Source: Bacillota bacterium (GTDB lineage: Bacteria; Bacillota; Clostridia; Clostridiales; Clostridiaceae). Taken from it: a DNA stretch of 64,000 bases. Positions 1 through 8,700 of this stretch are shown one piece after another (position 1 is the first letter of the stretch; each line of letters starts with the position of its first letter). The notes beneath the pieces were generated by a model that was not told where the DNA came from, did no database searches, and saw nothing but the letters and a program-made list of their open reading frames with translations. A program made the position numbers and the translations under genes. The stretch is taken from positions 49,879 through 113,878 of the forward strand of contig JAJXWH010000011.1 of NCBI GenBank assembly GCA_021781745.1, in the 5' to 3' direction.

Positions 1-348
1 ACTTCTTACATCTAATCTCAATAACCCACAATTGTTATAGTAATCTTCAGATTCTCTCCTGAACATTTCAATTGTTCCTATTACTTTGTCGTCTTTCTTA
101 TCAACTATTGAAAAACGCACAAAGCTCCTATTCTCATAGTACTCTATTAACCAAAATTTTATAGCATTCTGCATGTACTCTCTTTTTGAACAATAGAAAT
201 TATCACCATTACAATTATCACTATTGAAATATGGTAACGCATACTTGTCACTATATACACTGAATAAATCATCTACATCGTTTTCCTCAATTAATCTTAC
301 TATAAAATTATCATTTTCTAATACAGGGCATTTTTCATAAATATCCAT
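1..348 (-). CDS. GNAT-family N-acetyltransferase, 5' part (runs off window)
   Basis: The first 116 codons of a gene that continues beyond the left edge. The protein starts MDIYEKCPVLEND and has the order typical of RimJ/RimL-like acetyltransferases: an N-terminal strand (NFIVRLIEENDVDDLF), then IGTIEMFRRE, where the first acetyl-CoA-binding strands are expected. Such enzymes move an acetyl group from acetyl-CoA to an amine; the substrate cannot be told. The start ATG at 346-348 is preceded by GGAGAAT. A 25-codon ORF ends just ahead of it, so the two may be translationally coupled. The catalytic C-terminal part is not visible, so the family call rests on the N-terminal half only. Confidence 0.6.
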   Translation of the reverse strand, partial: MDIYEKCPVLENDNFIVRLIEENDVDDLFSVYSDKYALPYFNSDNCNGDNFYCSKREYMQNAIKFWLIEYYENRSFVRFSIVDKKDDKVIGTIEMFRRESEDYYNNCGLLRLDVRS

Positions 349-350
349 AT

Positions 351-428
351 TTATTCTCCAATCTTCATCTTATTTTTTTTTGAACATTCTACTTCCAAAT
401 ACTCACTAAATCGATTCATTTCATTCAT
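351..428 (-). CDS. 25-aa ORF just upstream of the acetyltransferase
   Basis: A short frame starting MNEMNRFSEYLEVECS and ending MKIGE. It has a near-perfect ribosome-binding site (AGGAGG, then 6 bases, then ATG). Its stop codon lies three bases from the acetyltransferase start, and that gene's own ribosome-binding site is inside it. It could be a coupling leader peptide or the N-terminal relic of a lost gene. No family is recognised. The 140 bases upstream of it (429-569) show nothing I can name. Confidence 0.35.
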   Translation of the reverse strand: MNEMNRFSEYLEVECSKKNKMKIGE

Positions 429-569
429 TTCTATTCCTCCTAATTTTTGGTCGTGCAAGGGCTATTACATTATTTTTAGCTCCATATACATCAACTTCCA
501 TATATGTATTATAAATATAATAATGTAAATAATAAAGCTTAGCAACATGAAGTTTCTAAAATATACATT

Positions 570-692
570 TCTAAGGCTCAAATGTCATTTTTGGATTCTT
601 TTAGTAAATCAAACATGTTACTTCTCCATGAGCCGACAAGTCATTTAGATACCTATTGGCAAATGGTACTTAAAAAAGTCATAGAAAAATAA
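570..692 (+). pseudogene. ABC-F ATPase C-terminal fragment
   Basis: Forty in-frame codons reading ISKAQMSFLD..., then MLLLHEPTSHLDTYW and VLKKVIEK before a stop. LLLxEPTSHLD is the Walker B/D-loop signature of ABC-F ribosomal-protection ATPases (Vga/Lsa/Msr type). The Walker B aspartate is replaced by histidine (LLHEP). There is no upstream P-loop or start, so this is a non-functional remnant. A second fragment of the same family lies at 1138-1395 with a different gene's fragment between them. Confidence 0.7.
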
Positions 693-702
693 TAAATAAT
701 TA

Positions 703-739
703 AAGCTGAGATTTTCTAAATATAAGAAAATCTCAGCTT
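703..739. terminator. 15-bp stem hairpin after the ABC-F fragment
   Basis: AAGCTGAGATTTTCT at 703-717 pairs perfectly with 725-739 around a seven-base loop. It follows the ABC-F fragment stop by 10 bases and is AT-rich on both sides, so it can act as a terminator in either direction. Half-copies of the same arm recur at about 1421-1436 and 22730-22746, suggesting a mobile or often-copied hairpin. Confidence 0.55.
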
Positions 740-824
740 ATTTATCACAGAATCAAGGGGAAATATGTGACAGCTCTATTGTATAAACAGTAGCGAGTTG
801 ATTCATATAGTTAAATATTTATAT

Positions 825-1135
825 TTATTTAACATATTTATAATAAGGCAACTGAATTGCAATGCCTGTTTCATCAACTTTATAATTTGTACCTCTAAGA
901 GGCGGTGCACCTGAAACTAAATTCATTCCTATAGAATAAATTGCATTTGCATGTTCACGTGGATCTTGCGCCACGGTACCTGTCATAATGCCTTGATTAA
1001 TTAACTCTTTAGCTTCTGGTAAAGCATCAATTCCGACAACTGGAATATATTTAGAGGTACCTCCTGCGTTATATCCATATTTTTGAATCCCTTTGATAGC
1101 ACCTATTGCCATAGCGTCATTTGACGAGGTTGAAA
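825..1135 (-). pseudogene. Galactose/glucose-binding protein (MglB-like) C-terminal fragment
   Basis: A 103-codon frame ending in the usual C-terminus of periplasmic galactose/glucose-binding lipoproteins. Recognisable pieces are SNDAMAIGAIKGI, VVGIDALPEAKELINQG, MTGTVAQDP and GTNYKVD. The coding sense starts abruptly near 1135, where it meets an ABC-F fragment on the other strand, so the N-terminal two thirds, including the signal peptide and half the sugar site, are gone. The internal ATG at 1110-1112 has no convincing ribosome-binding site. It is treated as a relic of a sugar-uptake operon. Confidence 0.75.
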
Positions 1136-1137
1136 CC

Positions 1138-1395
1138 TACATTTCAAATTATGATTTTGAGGAGGAACTTATTAATCAAAAAATAGAATCTTTATCTGGT
1201 TGAGAAAAATATATACTTCAGTTAGCCAAAATTTCTGCAAGCAAAGCAAATATGCTGCTTCTTGATGAACCAGCAAGCCATTTAGATACATATGCACAAA
1301 TGGCCCTTGAAACAGCCATATCACTCAGAAACACTGATTTTGAATGTGCAAAAACTTTATGTGAAGAGCTTGAAGTGCTTATTAAGTTACTTTAG
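1138..1395 (+). pseudogene. ABC-F ATPase fragment with a nonsense codon in the signature motif
   Basis: The frame reads FEEELINQKIESLSG, then TGA, then EKYILQLAKISASKA, LLLDEPASHLDTYAQM. In intact ABC-F proteins the sequence is LSGGEK, so the second glycine codon (GGA) has become TGA at about 1201. After the D-loop the sequence departs from the family and runs to a stop at 1395. No P-loop or start is present. This is a decayed gene and differs in sequence from the fragment at 570-692, so two ABC-F copies or two domains of one gene are represented. Confidence 0.7.
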
Positions 1396-1473
1396 GCATT
1401 TAATCATTTATAGTTATAGAAAAGCTGAGATTCTCTAAGTTTGATAATGTAGTTAGATTTGTGTAAACAAGGT

Positions 1474-1518
1474 AAGGTAGTGGATTTGTGTAAAACAAAT
1501 CTACTACCTTCTTTTTTT
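1474..1518 (+). terminator. Rho-independent terminator (+)
   Basis: AAGGTAGTGGATTTG at 1474-1488 pairs with 1496-1510, with one G-T wobble, around TGTAAAA, and is followed by CTTTTTTT on the plus strand. It lies just beyond the 3' end of the nine-gene minus operon, and the T-run faces the other way, so for that operon it would be a weak terminator. A partial direct copy (TTAGATTTGTGTAAAC) sits at about 1453-1468. Confidence 0.55.
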
Positions 1519-1537
1519 GTATTTGAAAATACTTGTT

Positions 1538-4500
1538 TTACTCTTCTTCTTCTATTTGCTTTTTCCCAAGTTCAATTATCTCTTTAGTTACTAAGAATGG
1601 AAACTCTACTTTCCGTATTCCAAAAGCATCTGAATATAAAATCCTTAATCCATTTTCTTTTTCATTAAAACTGATTCTACAGGTATCTGGAACATATAAG
1701 AGTTTTCTTATCTCTTTTCCTTCGGATAAACTGTAAACTTTTAAAGACAAATCGTCGAAAATTACAGCAACCTTAGTTTTAGATTGGCTTATAATATAAT
1801 ACTTAATTACCCCTTCACTTTTTATCTTATTATAAAGGTCCACACTTATTTTAAAGTTCTTACCATTCCAATAGGAACGAATTTCTCCTTCCTTTTCATT
1901 TATCATAAATAAATGCTTGTAATCTTCAGTAGTTTCATCTAAAAGCTTTCCACTTTCAATATCATAAAACAAAGTTATTGCACTCTTCCAGGTTGTAAAA
2001 TGAAGCTTTGTATCATCAATTGAAAATGCTAAATAACTGCAGTCTTCTTGATATTTAATTTGCAAAACCTTTTGTAGTTTGTTATTCTTAAAATCCCAAA
2101 ATTCTACTGAGGTATCATCCCCATTTCTTCTTGAAATAGCAAACCTGTCTTCTTTATTATTAAATGCACATTTCTCAAATGAATCACATTGTTGTAAATC
2201 TATTTTATATTCATTTTCCTCATTTATATTATAAAAAATTATAGTATTATTATTTTCTCTTACAGCTAATATATTTCCGCTATTACTTTCTGCAAGTATA
2301 TTATCTCCATTCAATTTTCTAAGCACATTGCCAGTTTTTAATTCTATTACCCAAATTTCCCCTTTAAAAGTATTAAGATAACCATAGTCATTATTTATAC
2401 TTGTTGTAAAAGTTCCTCCTTCAGGAATATCAAAACTTTTTTCATTCTTATCATCATTAGTATCAATAATATCTAATTTGCTATATTCTTTTTTTACTAT
2501 ATATTCATTCAGATAGCTTGCTTCTAAATTAGATTCTCCTAAAGAATCCCCCTCTAAGATACTCTTTCCAACTGTTTCTTCATCCATTACAACCTGCAGT
2601 TGTTTTGAATTTAAAAGAGTTATAAGACATTTTTCTTCAGCATTATATATAAATTTAGGTACTGCATAATTGATTTTATCATCAGTTATTTTGAATGCTG
2701 ATCTTAAAATTTTTCCTTCTGAAACATTTAACATAATAAAATTGTTATCATTAGTTAATAACATTAAATACCTTCCATCATCACTTAATTTAAAATCTTT
2801 TACACCTTGCATCCCCTGATTCATTACTAATTTCCTTTTATTAATATCAATTACACAGCATTCACTCTTATTTAATACTGCTAGTGTTGTAAAATCCTTG
2901 CTTATTGTTATTTTACTTTCACCATTTTTAAAATCTTTAATTAAATCACTATATATTAGCTTATTCTTTTCAATTAACTTATCATCTCCAAATTCATAAT
3001 CCACTATGGTACCATCATTAAATACTACTCTAAGAATATTTTCTTGTATAAGTTTCATATCTTGAAAGGTTTTAGGCATATAATAGCATTTATATGGTAA
3101 ACCAGTTTTTTTATCAAATAAAACTATTGCAGTTCTATCTTTAGAGTACTCATCATATGAAGCTATAATGTAATTTTCATTCATCTCTACTGCTCTATAA
3201 AAAGGATTATTTTCATCATCAAAAGGCAGTTTACATGTAGTTACTACTTTTTCTTCATCCAGGCTAACTAAATGAATATTCATTATCTGTGTTCCCTCTG
3301 GATTAGTTAAACAGATAATATTTTCCCTATCATGAAAAAGTTTAAAACCCATCAGCTTGTCTATAGTCATAGTTTTTGTCTGCTTTAATGTACTTTCGTC
3401 AAATACGGAAATTTTATTAGTGGAAGATACTATTATTTTATTATCATTTTTTAAAAAGCTTATTTGATTCCAAATATCTGTCTTTACTTGATTCAATTTA
3501 TTTAAACTTTTAGTTGAATATAAGCTTAAAGTTCCATCTGAAGAACTAACAATGAATTTATCGCCATTGCTATTAAAAGCTAAATCTACTATATTATTAT
3601 CTTCTGTAATCAAGCCTTTTACATTATCTTGTCCCATTGGAAGAAATAATCCATTATAAAGAAGATCCTCTCCTTCCTTTAAAATGGCTGTTTCATCTTT
3701 GCTTATGTCACTAGTTAACACTGAAAGGCTGCTTTTAATTGAACCTAGTCTATCCACTTGCTTAAATTCCGAATTTGCTAAATCAATTTTTTTTAAGGCT
3801 TCCTGTCTTTTAGCTGCCTCCCTGCTTTTTATCTGATTGCTTAATTGCAAGAAAATGAATATACATATAGCGATTGTTACTATAGTAGTAAATACTCCTG
3901 CTCCTACTTTCCTTCTTCTATCTCTTTTAGCTTTTTCAATTGAAAGCTCTATATATACCCTTAATTCTTCACTTATATCTTTTCTTCTTAAACTCAACAT
4001 TTTTGCTGCATTATCAAGTTGCGTTCCCTTTTGTATTAAATAATCCTTTTGCTTTTTTTCCATATCCCACTTATTTCTAAATAACGTCAGTTTTTCCCTC
4101 TGTTTAAAAAATTCCTTGTCCTCTTCAATAAGACTTTGAATTCTTGGCCAATTAGTCAAAAGTGCATTATGGGCAGTTGTAACAATCCCTCTTCCTTCAC
4201 CATCACTATCAACCACTAAAAGCCTTGCAGCAATGAACTTATCTACTAGTTTTCTTTTCTCTTTTGTATTACAAAATACTTCCTCAGAAACTCTTTTAGA
4301 CCACACAGTATCCTCTTCATAAGGATTTATTGATATCAGCTCTCTAAATATACCTTCAAGTTCCCTAGAAATCTCCTCACTTAAATAAGCTAATATATCT
4401 TCTGCAATTGTAGCAATAGAACCTTTTAAACCTCCAAGCTCATTATAAGCTTCAAAGGTTAATACATTGTTATCAGTTTTTCTTTTATAAAGTTCATTTA

Positions 4501-5782
4501 AAGTAAATTGCAAAAGAGGTAGATTATTTGTACTACTAAAAGCTTCTTCAAGTATTACATCCTTAAGACTTACTCCTTTATCAGTATCTATCTCAAAAGT
4601 AAGCCCAGCGGCCTTTGCAGGTTTTATGATTATTTGCGACATTTCTGGAAAACCTGGTGGTGTTAAGTCATACTGTCCTTTTCCCTCTTTAATTTCAACT
4701 AATTCCTCATACTCTAATATCCTATTATAAAAATCACTTCTCATATTTGCTAAAATCCATATAAATCCGCTATGAACTAATTTATATAATAGCCTAAAAA
4801 AGATATTCCTATCTTCCTCTAATATTTGTGAATTTATAAATAAGTCTTCTAACTGATCAATTAATAGAAATATTTTGATATTAGGTAACCATGTATAAGG
4901 CTTATTTGTTTTTTCTTTATAACTTTTTATCTTCACCATATGTTTCATTCTGCTTATTCCCAGTTCTAAATCCCTTTTAAAATCTTCTTCAAGTGATAAA
5001 TATTCCTGTCCAAGAGACTTTAATAATCCATGTATTAAATCCTTGGGACTTTCTGAAGGAGTAAATATTGCTTTTTCCCATAAATCTACTCCTTCAATAA
5101 CACCTAATTCTGTAATCAATGGAAGTACTCCAGCTCTTGCTAAAGATGATTTTCCGCAACCACTCATACCTAAAACTAATAAAAAAGGATTACCTATAGC
5201 ATCTTGATACAAAAATTTCTCCTTAATTTCCCCTATATCTCTTGTTCTTCCATAAAACACTTTTGAATACTCTTCATTAAAATATTCTAGTCCTCTAAAT
5301 GGTGAGCCTTTATTCCAGGTAATGGGATGACTTTCTTCCTTATTATAATGGGTAATTTTTGGCAATATGAGTTTTCTTAAATGGGCTTCTAGTCTCACTT
5401 CAAACTCATTTAAATCATCGAAAGTATGAAAAGCGGCCTTAAAACCGCTTGATGGATTACCAAACCATTCATCCAAAAATTCTATCAGTTCTTTTGAAGT
5501 CTCTTCCATTGATGCCTCTGCGGTCTTTTTATAAACTATGAGATCCGGAAAGCCTTTTTCAACATATGCTTCAGCAGCCTCTTTGAAACCTATTTTATCA
5601 CCTAATTTGCACCACAAAATATATAGTGCAATATCAGCTGAAAAGGACTTATCTGTATCTTCAAGCTCAATGTAAGCATCAAATTCATCTTGAAGCCTAT
5701 TTAAAACTCTTTTCATTATTACTCTTTCTTGTCCCACATCAGATGGAGCAGAAATAAAAACTTTAAGTTTTGTTTTATTCAC
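1538..5782 (-). CDS. DUF4062 - nSTAND1 NTPase - TM - WD40-like propeller protein (copy B)
   Basis: A 1414-residue STAND-type NTPase, probably a signal-sensing switch. The N-terminus (KLKVFISAPSDVGQER) is a DUF4062-type TIR-like fold. The nSTAND1 domain has a P-loop GMSGCGKS at about 205-212 and a Walker B strand IKIFLLIDQLEDLF. A single transmembrane segment lies at about 630-655. The remaining ~750 residues are repeating beta-propeller-like blades (for example DKFIVSSSDGTLSLYS). Compared with the next gene, two stretches of the DUF4062 domain are missing (about 17 and 18 residues), including the GTEWEFEDA region. Start is GTG with GGTGGTG upstream. It is last in the operon, 11 bases after copy A. 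Related STAND proteins act in antiviral defence; a role here is inferred. Confidence 0.8.
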   Translation of the reverse strand: MNKTKLKVFISAPSDVGQERVIMKRVLNRLQDEFDAYIELEDTDKSFSADIALYILWCKLGDKIGFKEAAEAYVEKGFPDLIVYKKTAEASMEETSKELIEFLDEWFGNPSSGFKAAFHTFDDLNEFEVRLEAHLRKLILPKITHYNKEESHPITWNKGSPFRGLEYFNEEYSKVFYGRTRDIGEIKEKFLYQDAIGNPFLLVLGMSGCGKSSLARAGVLPLITELGVIEGVDLWEKAIFTPSESPKDLIHGLLKSLGQEYLSLEEDFKRDLELGISRMKHMVKIKSYKEKTNKPYTWLPNIKIFLLIDQLEDLFINSQILEEDRNIFFRLLYKLVHSGFIWILANMRSDFYNRILEYEELVEIKEGKGQYDLTPPGFPEMSQIIIKPAKAAGLTFEIDTDKGVSLKDVILEEAFSSTNNLPLLQFTLNELYKRKTDNNVLTFEAYNELGGLKGSIATIAEDILAYLSEEISRELEGIFRELISINPYEEDTVWSKRVSEEVFCNTKEKRKLVDKFIAARLLVVDSDGEGRGIVTTAHNALLTNWPRIQSLIEEDKEFFKQREKLTLFRNKWDMEKKQKDYLIQKGTQLDNAAKMLSLRRKDISEELRVYIELSIEKAKRDRRRKVGAGVFTTIVTIAICIFIFLQLSNQIKSREAAKRQEALKKIDLANSEFKQVDRLGSIKSSLSVLTSDISKDETAILKEGEDLLYNGLFLPMGQDNVKGLITEDNNIVDLAFNSNGDKFIVSSSDGTLSLYSTKSLNKLNQVKTDIWNQISFLKNDNKIIVSSTNKISVFDESTLKQTKTMTIDKLMGFKLFHDRENIICLTNPEGTQIMNIHLVSLDEEKVVTTCKLPFDDENNPFYRAVEMNENYIIASYDEYSKDRTAIVLFDKKTGLPYKCYYMPKTFQDMKLIQENILRVVFNDGTIVDYEFGDDKLIEKNKLIYSDLIKDFKNGESKITISKDFTTLAVLNKSECCVIDINKRKLVMNQGMQGVKDFKLSDDGRYLMLLTNDNNFIMLNVSEGKILRSAFKITDDKINYAVPKFIYNAEEKCLITLLNSKQLQVVMDEETVGKSILEGDSLGESNLEASYLNEYIVKKEYSKLDIIDTNDDKNEKSFDIPEGGTFTTSINNDYGYLNTFKGEIWVIELKTGNVLRKLNGDNILAESNSGNILAVRENNNTIIFYNINEENEYKIDLQQCDSFEKCAFNNKEDRFAISRRNGDDTSVEFWDFKNNKLQKVLQIKYQEDCSYLAFSIDDTKLHFTTWKSAITLFYDIESGKLLDETTEDYKHLFMINEKEGEIRSYWNGKNFKISVDLYNKIKSEGVIKYYIISQSKTKVAVIFDDLSLKVYSLSEGKEIRKLLYVPDTCRISFNEKENGLRILYSDAFGIRKVEFPFLVTKEIIELGKKQIEEEE

Positions 5783-5793
5783 ATTTACACCAC

Positions 5794-8700
5794 CTACTGA
5801 TAAATTTCGCTTCTAGCCTTATCTATAATTTCTTGTGAAGAAAGAAATGGAAGCTCCTGAATTTTTGAGCCACTTTCAGTATCAAATATCACAATTAAGC
5901 TATCCTCATTATCTGAAAAAGCCACATTAACTAAATTGGGAACACTATAAATTTTCCTTATCTCTTTTTCCTCCGATAGGTCATATACTACTAAACTTGA
6001 ATCATCATATAATACTACAAGCTTTGTTTTAGATGGACTCACAAAAAAATCTCTAATATTACCTTTAGATTTTATACTCTCATAAAAAACTTTGGTTATT
6101 TCAAATCCATTATTCTTTTTATTTAAGAGTCCACCCCATCTTAAAAACATTTCTCCCTCTTTATCATTTTTATAATATACATGATTAAAAGGTTCCTTTG
6201 ATTCTTCAATAACTTCTGAGGTATTAACATCATAAAGAAGTCTTCGTTCACTAAAATTTGTACCTATAGAAATCATCTTTCCATCCAAACTAAAAGCAAA
6301 GGAATCCATGCTTTCTTCTTTACTTATTTCCTTTGTAAAAAATGAATTTTTACAAAGTTCATTTTTATAATCCCAAAGCTGTACTTCAAAATTCTCCTCA
6401 TCCTTTCTTGATATCTGCATAGCAAAGGTTGTATCGTTATAATCAAAGGTAGATCCATCAATAAAATCGCCCTTTATAAAATCAATTTTTATTCTATATT
6501 CTTTTTTATTATTCAAATCATAAAAAGCTATATTTTCATCATCAATTGATACTGCTATGATACCGTTTTTATGACCCTCTGCAAGTATATAGCGCCCTTT
6601 AAGTATATTCAAGACACTACCTGTTTCAAGATCAATGACCCATATTTCATTGTTATTAGTAGTAACATAGCAATAATTTTTATTAGTACTTATTTCAATT
6701 GATGAATCCTTTGGTAGAAAAAGAGCTTTCTTTTGATTTTTATTTTTTGTATCTATAATAACAAGCTTGTCCCCAATGAGATCACCCTTTAAGATATCTA
6801 CAATATATCTATTTGTATAACTAAATTGAGTTGTCAGCCTGTTAACCTTTATAGGAAGATTCTGCCCTATTTTTTCGTCATCCTGTATTAATTGCAATAC
6901 CTTATCATCTATCTTATTAATAAAATATTGCCCGTTCATATTGTATCTAAGGCCACAATCATATTCTCCGTCTTCATTAAGTGTATTATCTATGCCTTTT
7001 GGGTCAACCAATGACATTTTTTCAAGATTTAATATAAATTTCATCCCATTTTTTTTGGTTATTATTATAAAGTACTTCCCGTCAGGAGTTAGAGTTGAAT
7101 TTTTTACATCATTATAATCCTCTTTATAAATCAGCCTTTTATCCTTTACATCTCCAATAAAAATTCCATTGCTGCCTACTACAGAAACTTTAGACATATC
7201 CTTATTACTCTTAACTTCAAAAGCATCCCTTACTCCCAAATCCAAATATAGATCTTCCTTAAGCTCTTCTGCACTTATGTCTAAATCAAATATTCTTCCA
7301 TCACTATATAGAACCCTTAATTTATTTTCCTCAATAAATTGTGATGCATTAACTACAAACTGAAATGAATAACTTTTTAATTGCTTTCCATTACTCCTGT
7401 CATATATAACTAGACCTCCAACTGGGTTTGAAGGCAATTTGAAAGCAGCAGCAATATATTTTTCATTCATACAAATAGTGGTAGTAAATATATTACTACT
7501 AGTATCAAAAGGATTTGTACAATTTATATAGTCACCTTTATTAATATCAAGTAAAAATATCCCCTTTGCCCCCTTAAGCCTGCTATCCGCATAAAGGAAA
7601 GAGTCTCCCTCTAATATTGCCATGTTGATATCCATTTTTTCTGTTGGTATTTCTTTTATTTTTTCCAAAGAAGTAGCATTAAAAATAATTATATTTTCAC
7701 TATTATCCATTGCCAGATTACTATTTTTTACAGCTACAATTATCTTACTATCATCCTTACTGAAAACAGCTCCATATGCGATAAGATTATTTCCAAGGAC
7801 GAATTCCTTTATTTTGTCTAAGGATTTTGTAGAATATAAGGCAATAGTTCCATCTGAACAACTTACTAAGAGTTCATCTCCTTTGTTATTGAAGGTATAA
7901 TCCGTAATTGAACTATTTGTGGTTAATAAACCCCTAATATAGCTATTTTCACTTGGCATAAACATACTATTATAAAGGACATCTTCTCCTTCTTTTAAAA
8001 AAGGTTTATCAGGCTTGTCAATGTTTTTAGGTAATGCTAAAAGACTATTTTTCATCGCTCCAAGCCTGTTTTCCTTTTTTAGCTGCTCCTGTGCCAAGCT
8101 TGTAAGCTTCCTAGATTCTGTCATTTTGGCTTCCTCATTTTGGCTTACAGCCTTTTTCCACTGATTAAAACCAATTATTGAAAATACAATAAGAAATATT
8201 GATGCAAATAATAATATTCCAATTGTTTTTCTACGTTTTTTCCTACCACGACTTTTGGAAATTTCAATATAATTTATTAATTCTTCATTTAAATCTTCTC
8301 TTCTACTTTGCAGTATTTTAGCTGCTAAATTAAGCTGTTTTCCTAAAGGAATAAGAAAATCTTCTTTTTTATCTTCTACTGTCCATTGATACATGGAAAA
8401 TAAAAGTTCTTCTCTTGTTTTTAAAAAATTCTTATCCTCCTCTATAAGTTCTCTTATCCTATTCCAATGAGTGAGGAGTGCCTCATGGGCTACCAATATA
8501 ACCCTATTTCCTTCATTATCTTTATCCGCTACGAGTAATCTAGCATCTATAAATGCTTCTACCAGTTTTCTTTTTTCAGCAGTGTTACATAAAATCCTTT
8601 CCTGTGCTCTTTTTGACGAAATCCCATTTTCGGCATACGGGTTTACAGATACTAAATCTCTAAATACTGTAGGCAGCTGAACAGATACTTCCTTTGGCAA

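Noticed and set aside
1440..1510. TTTGTGTAAA-type repeats as an IS256-like insertion sequence end
   Set aside because: No transposase, no second inverted terminal repeat and no target duplication seen; kept as a terminator only.
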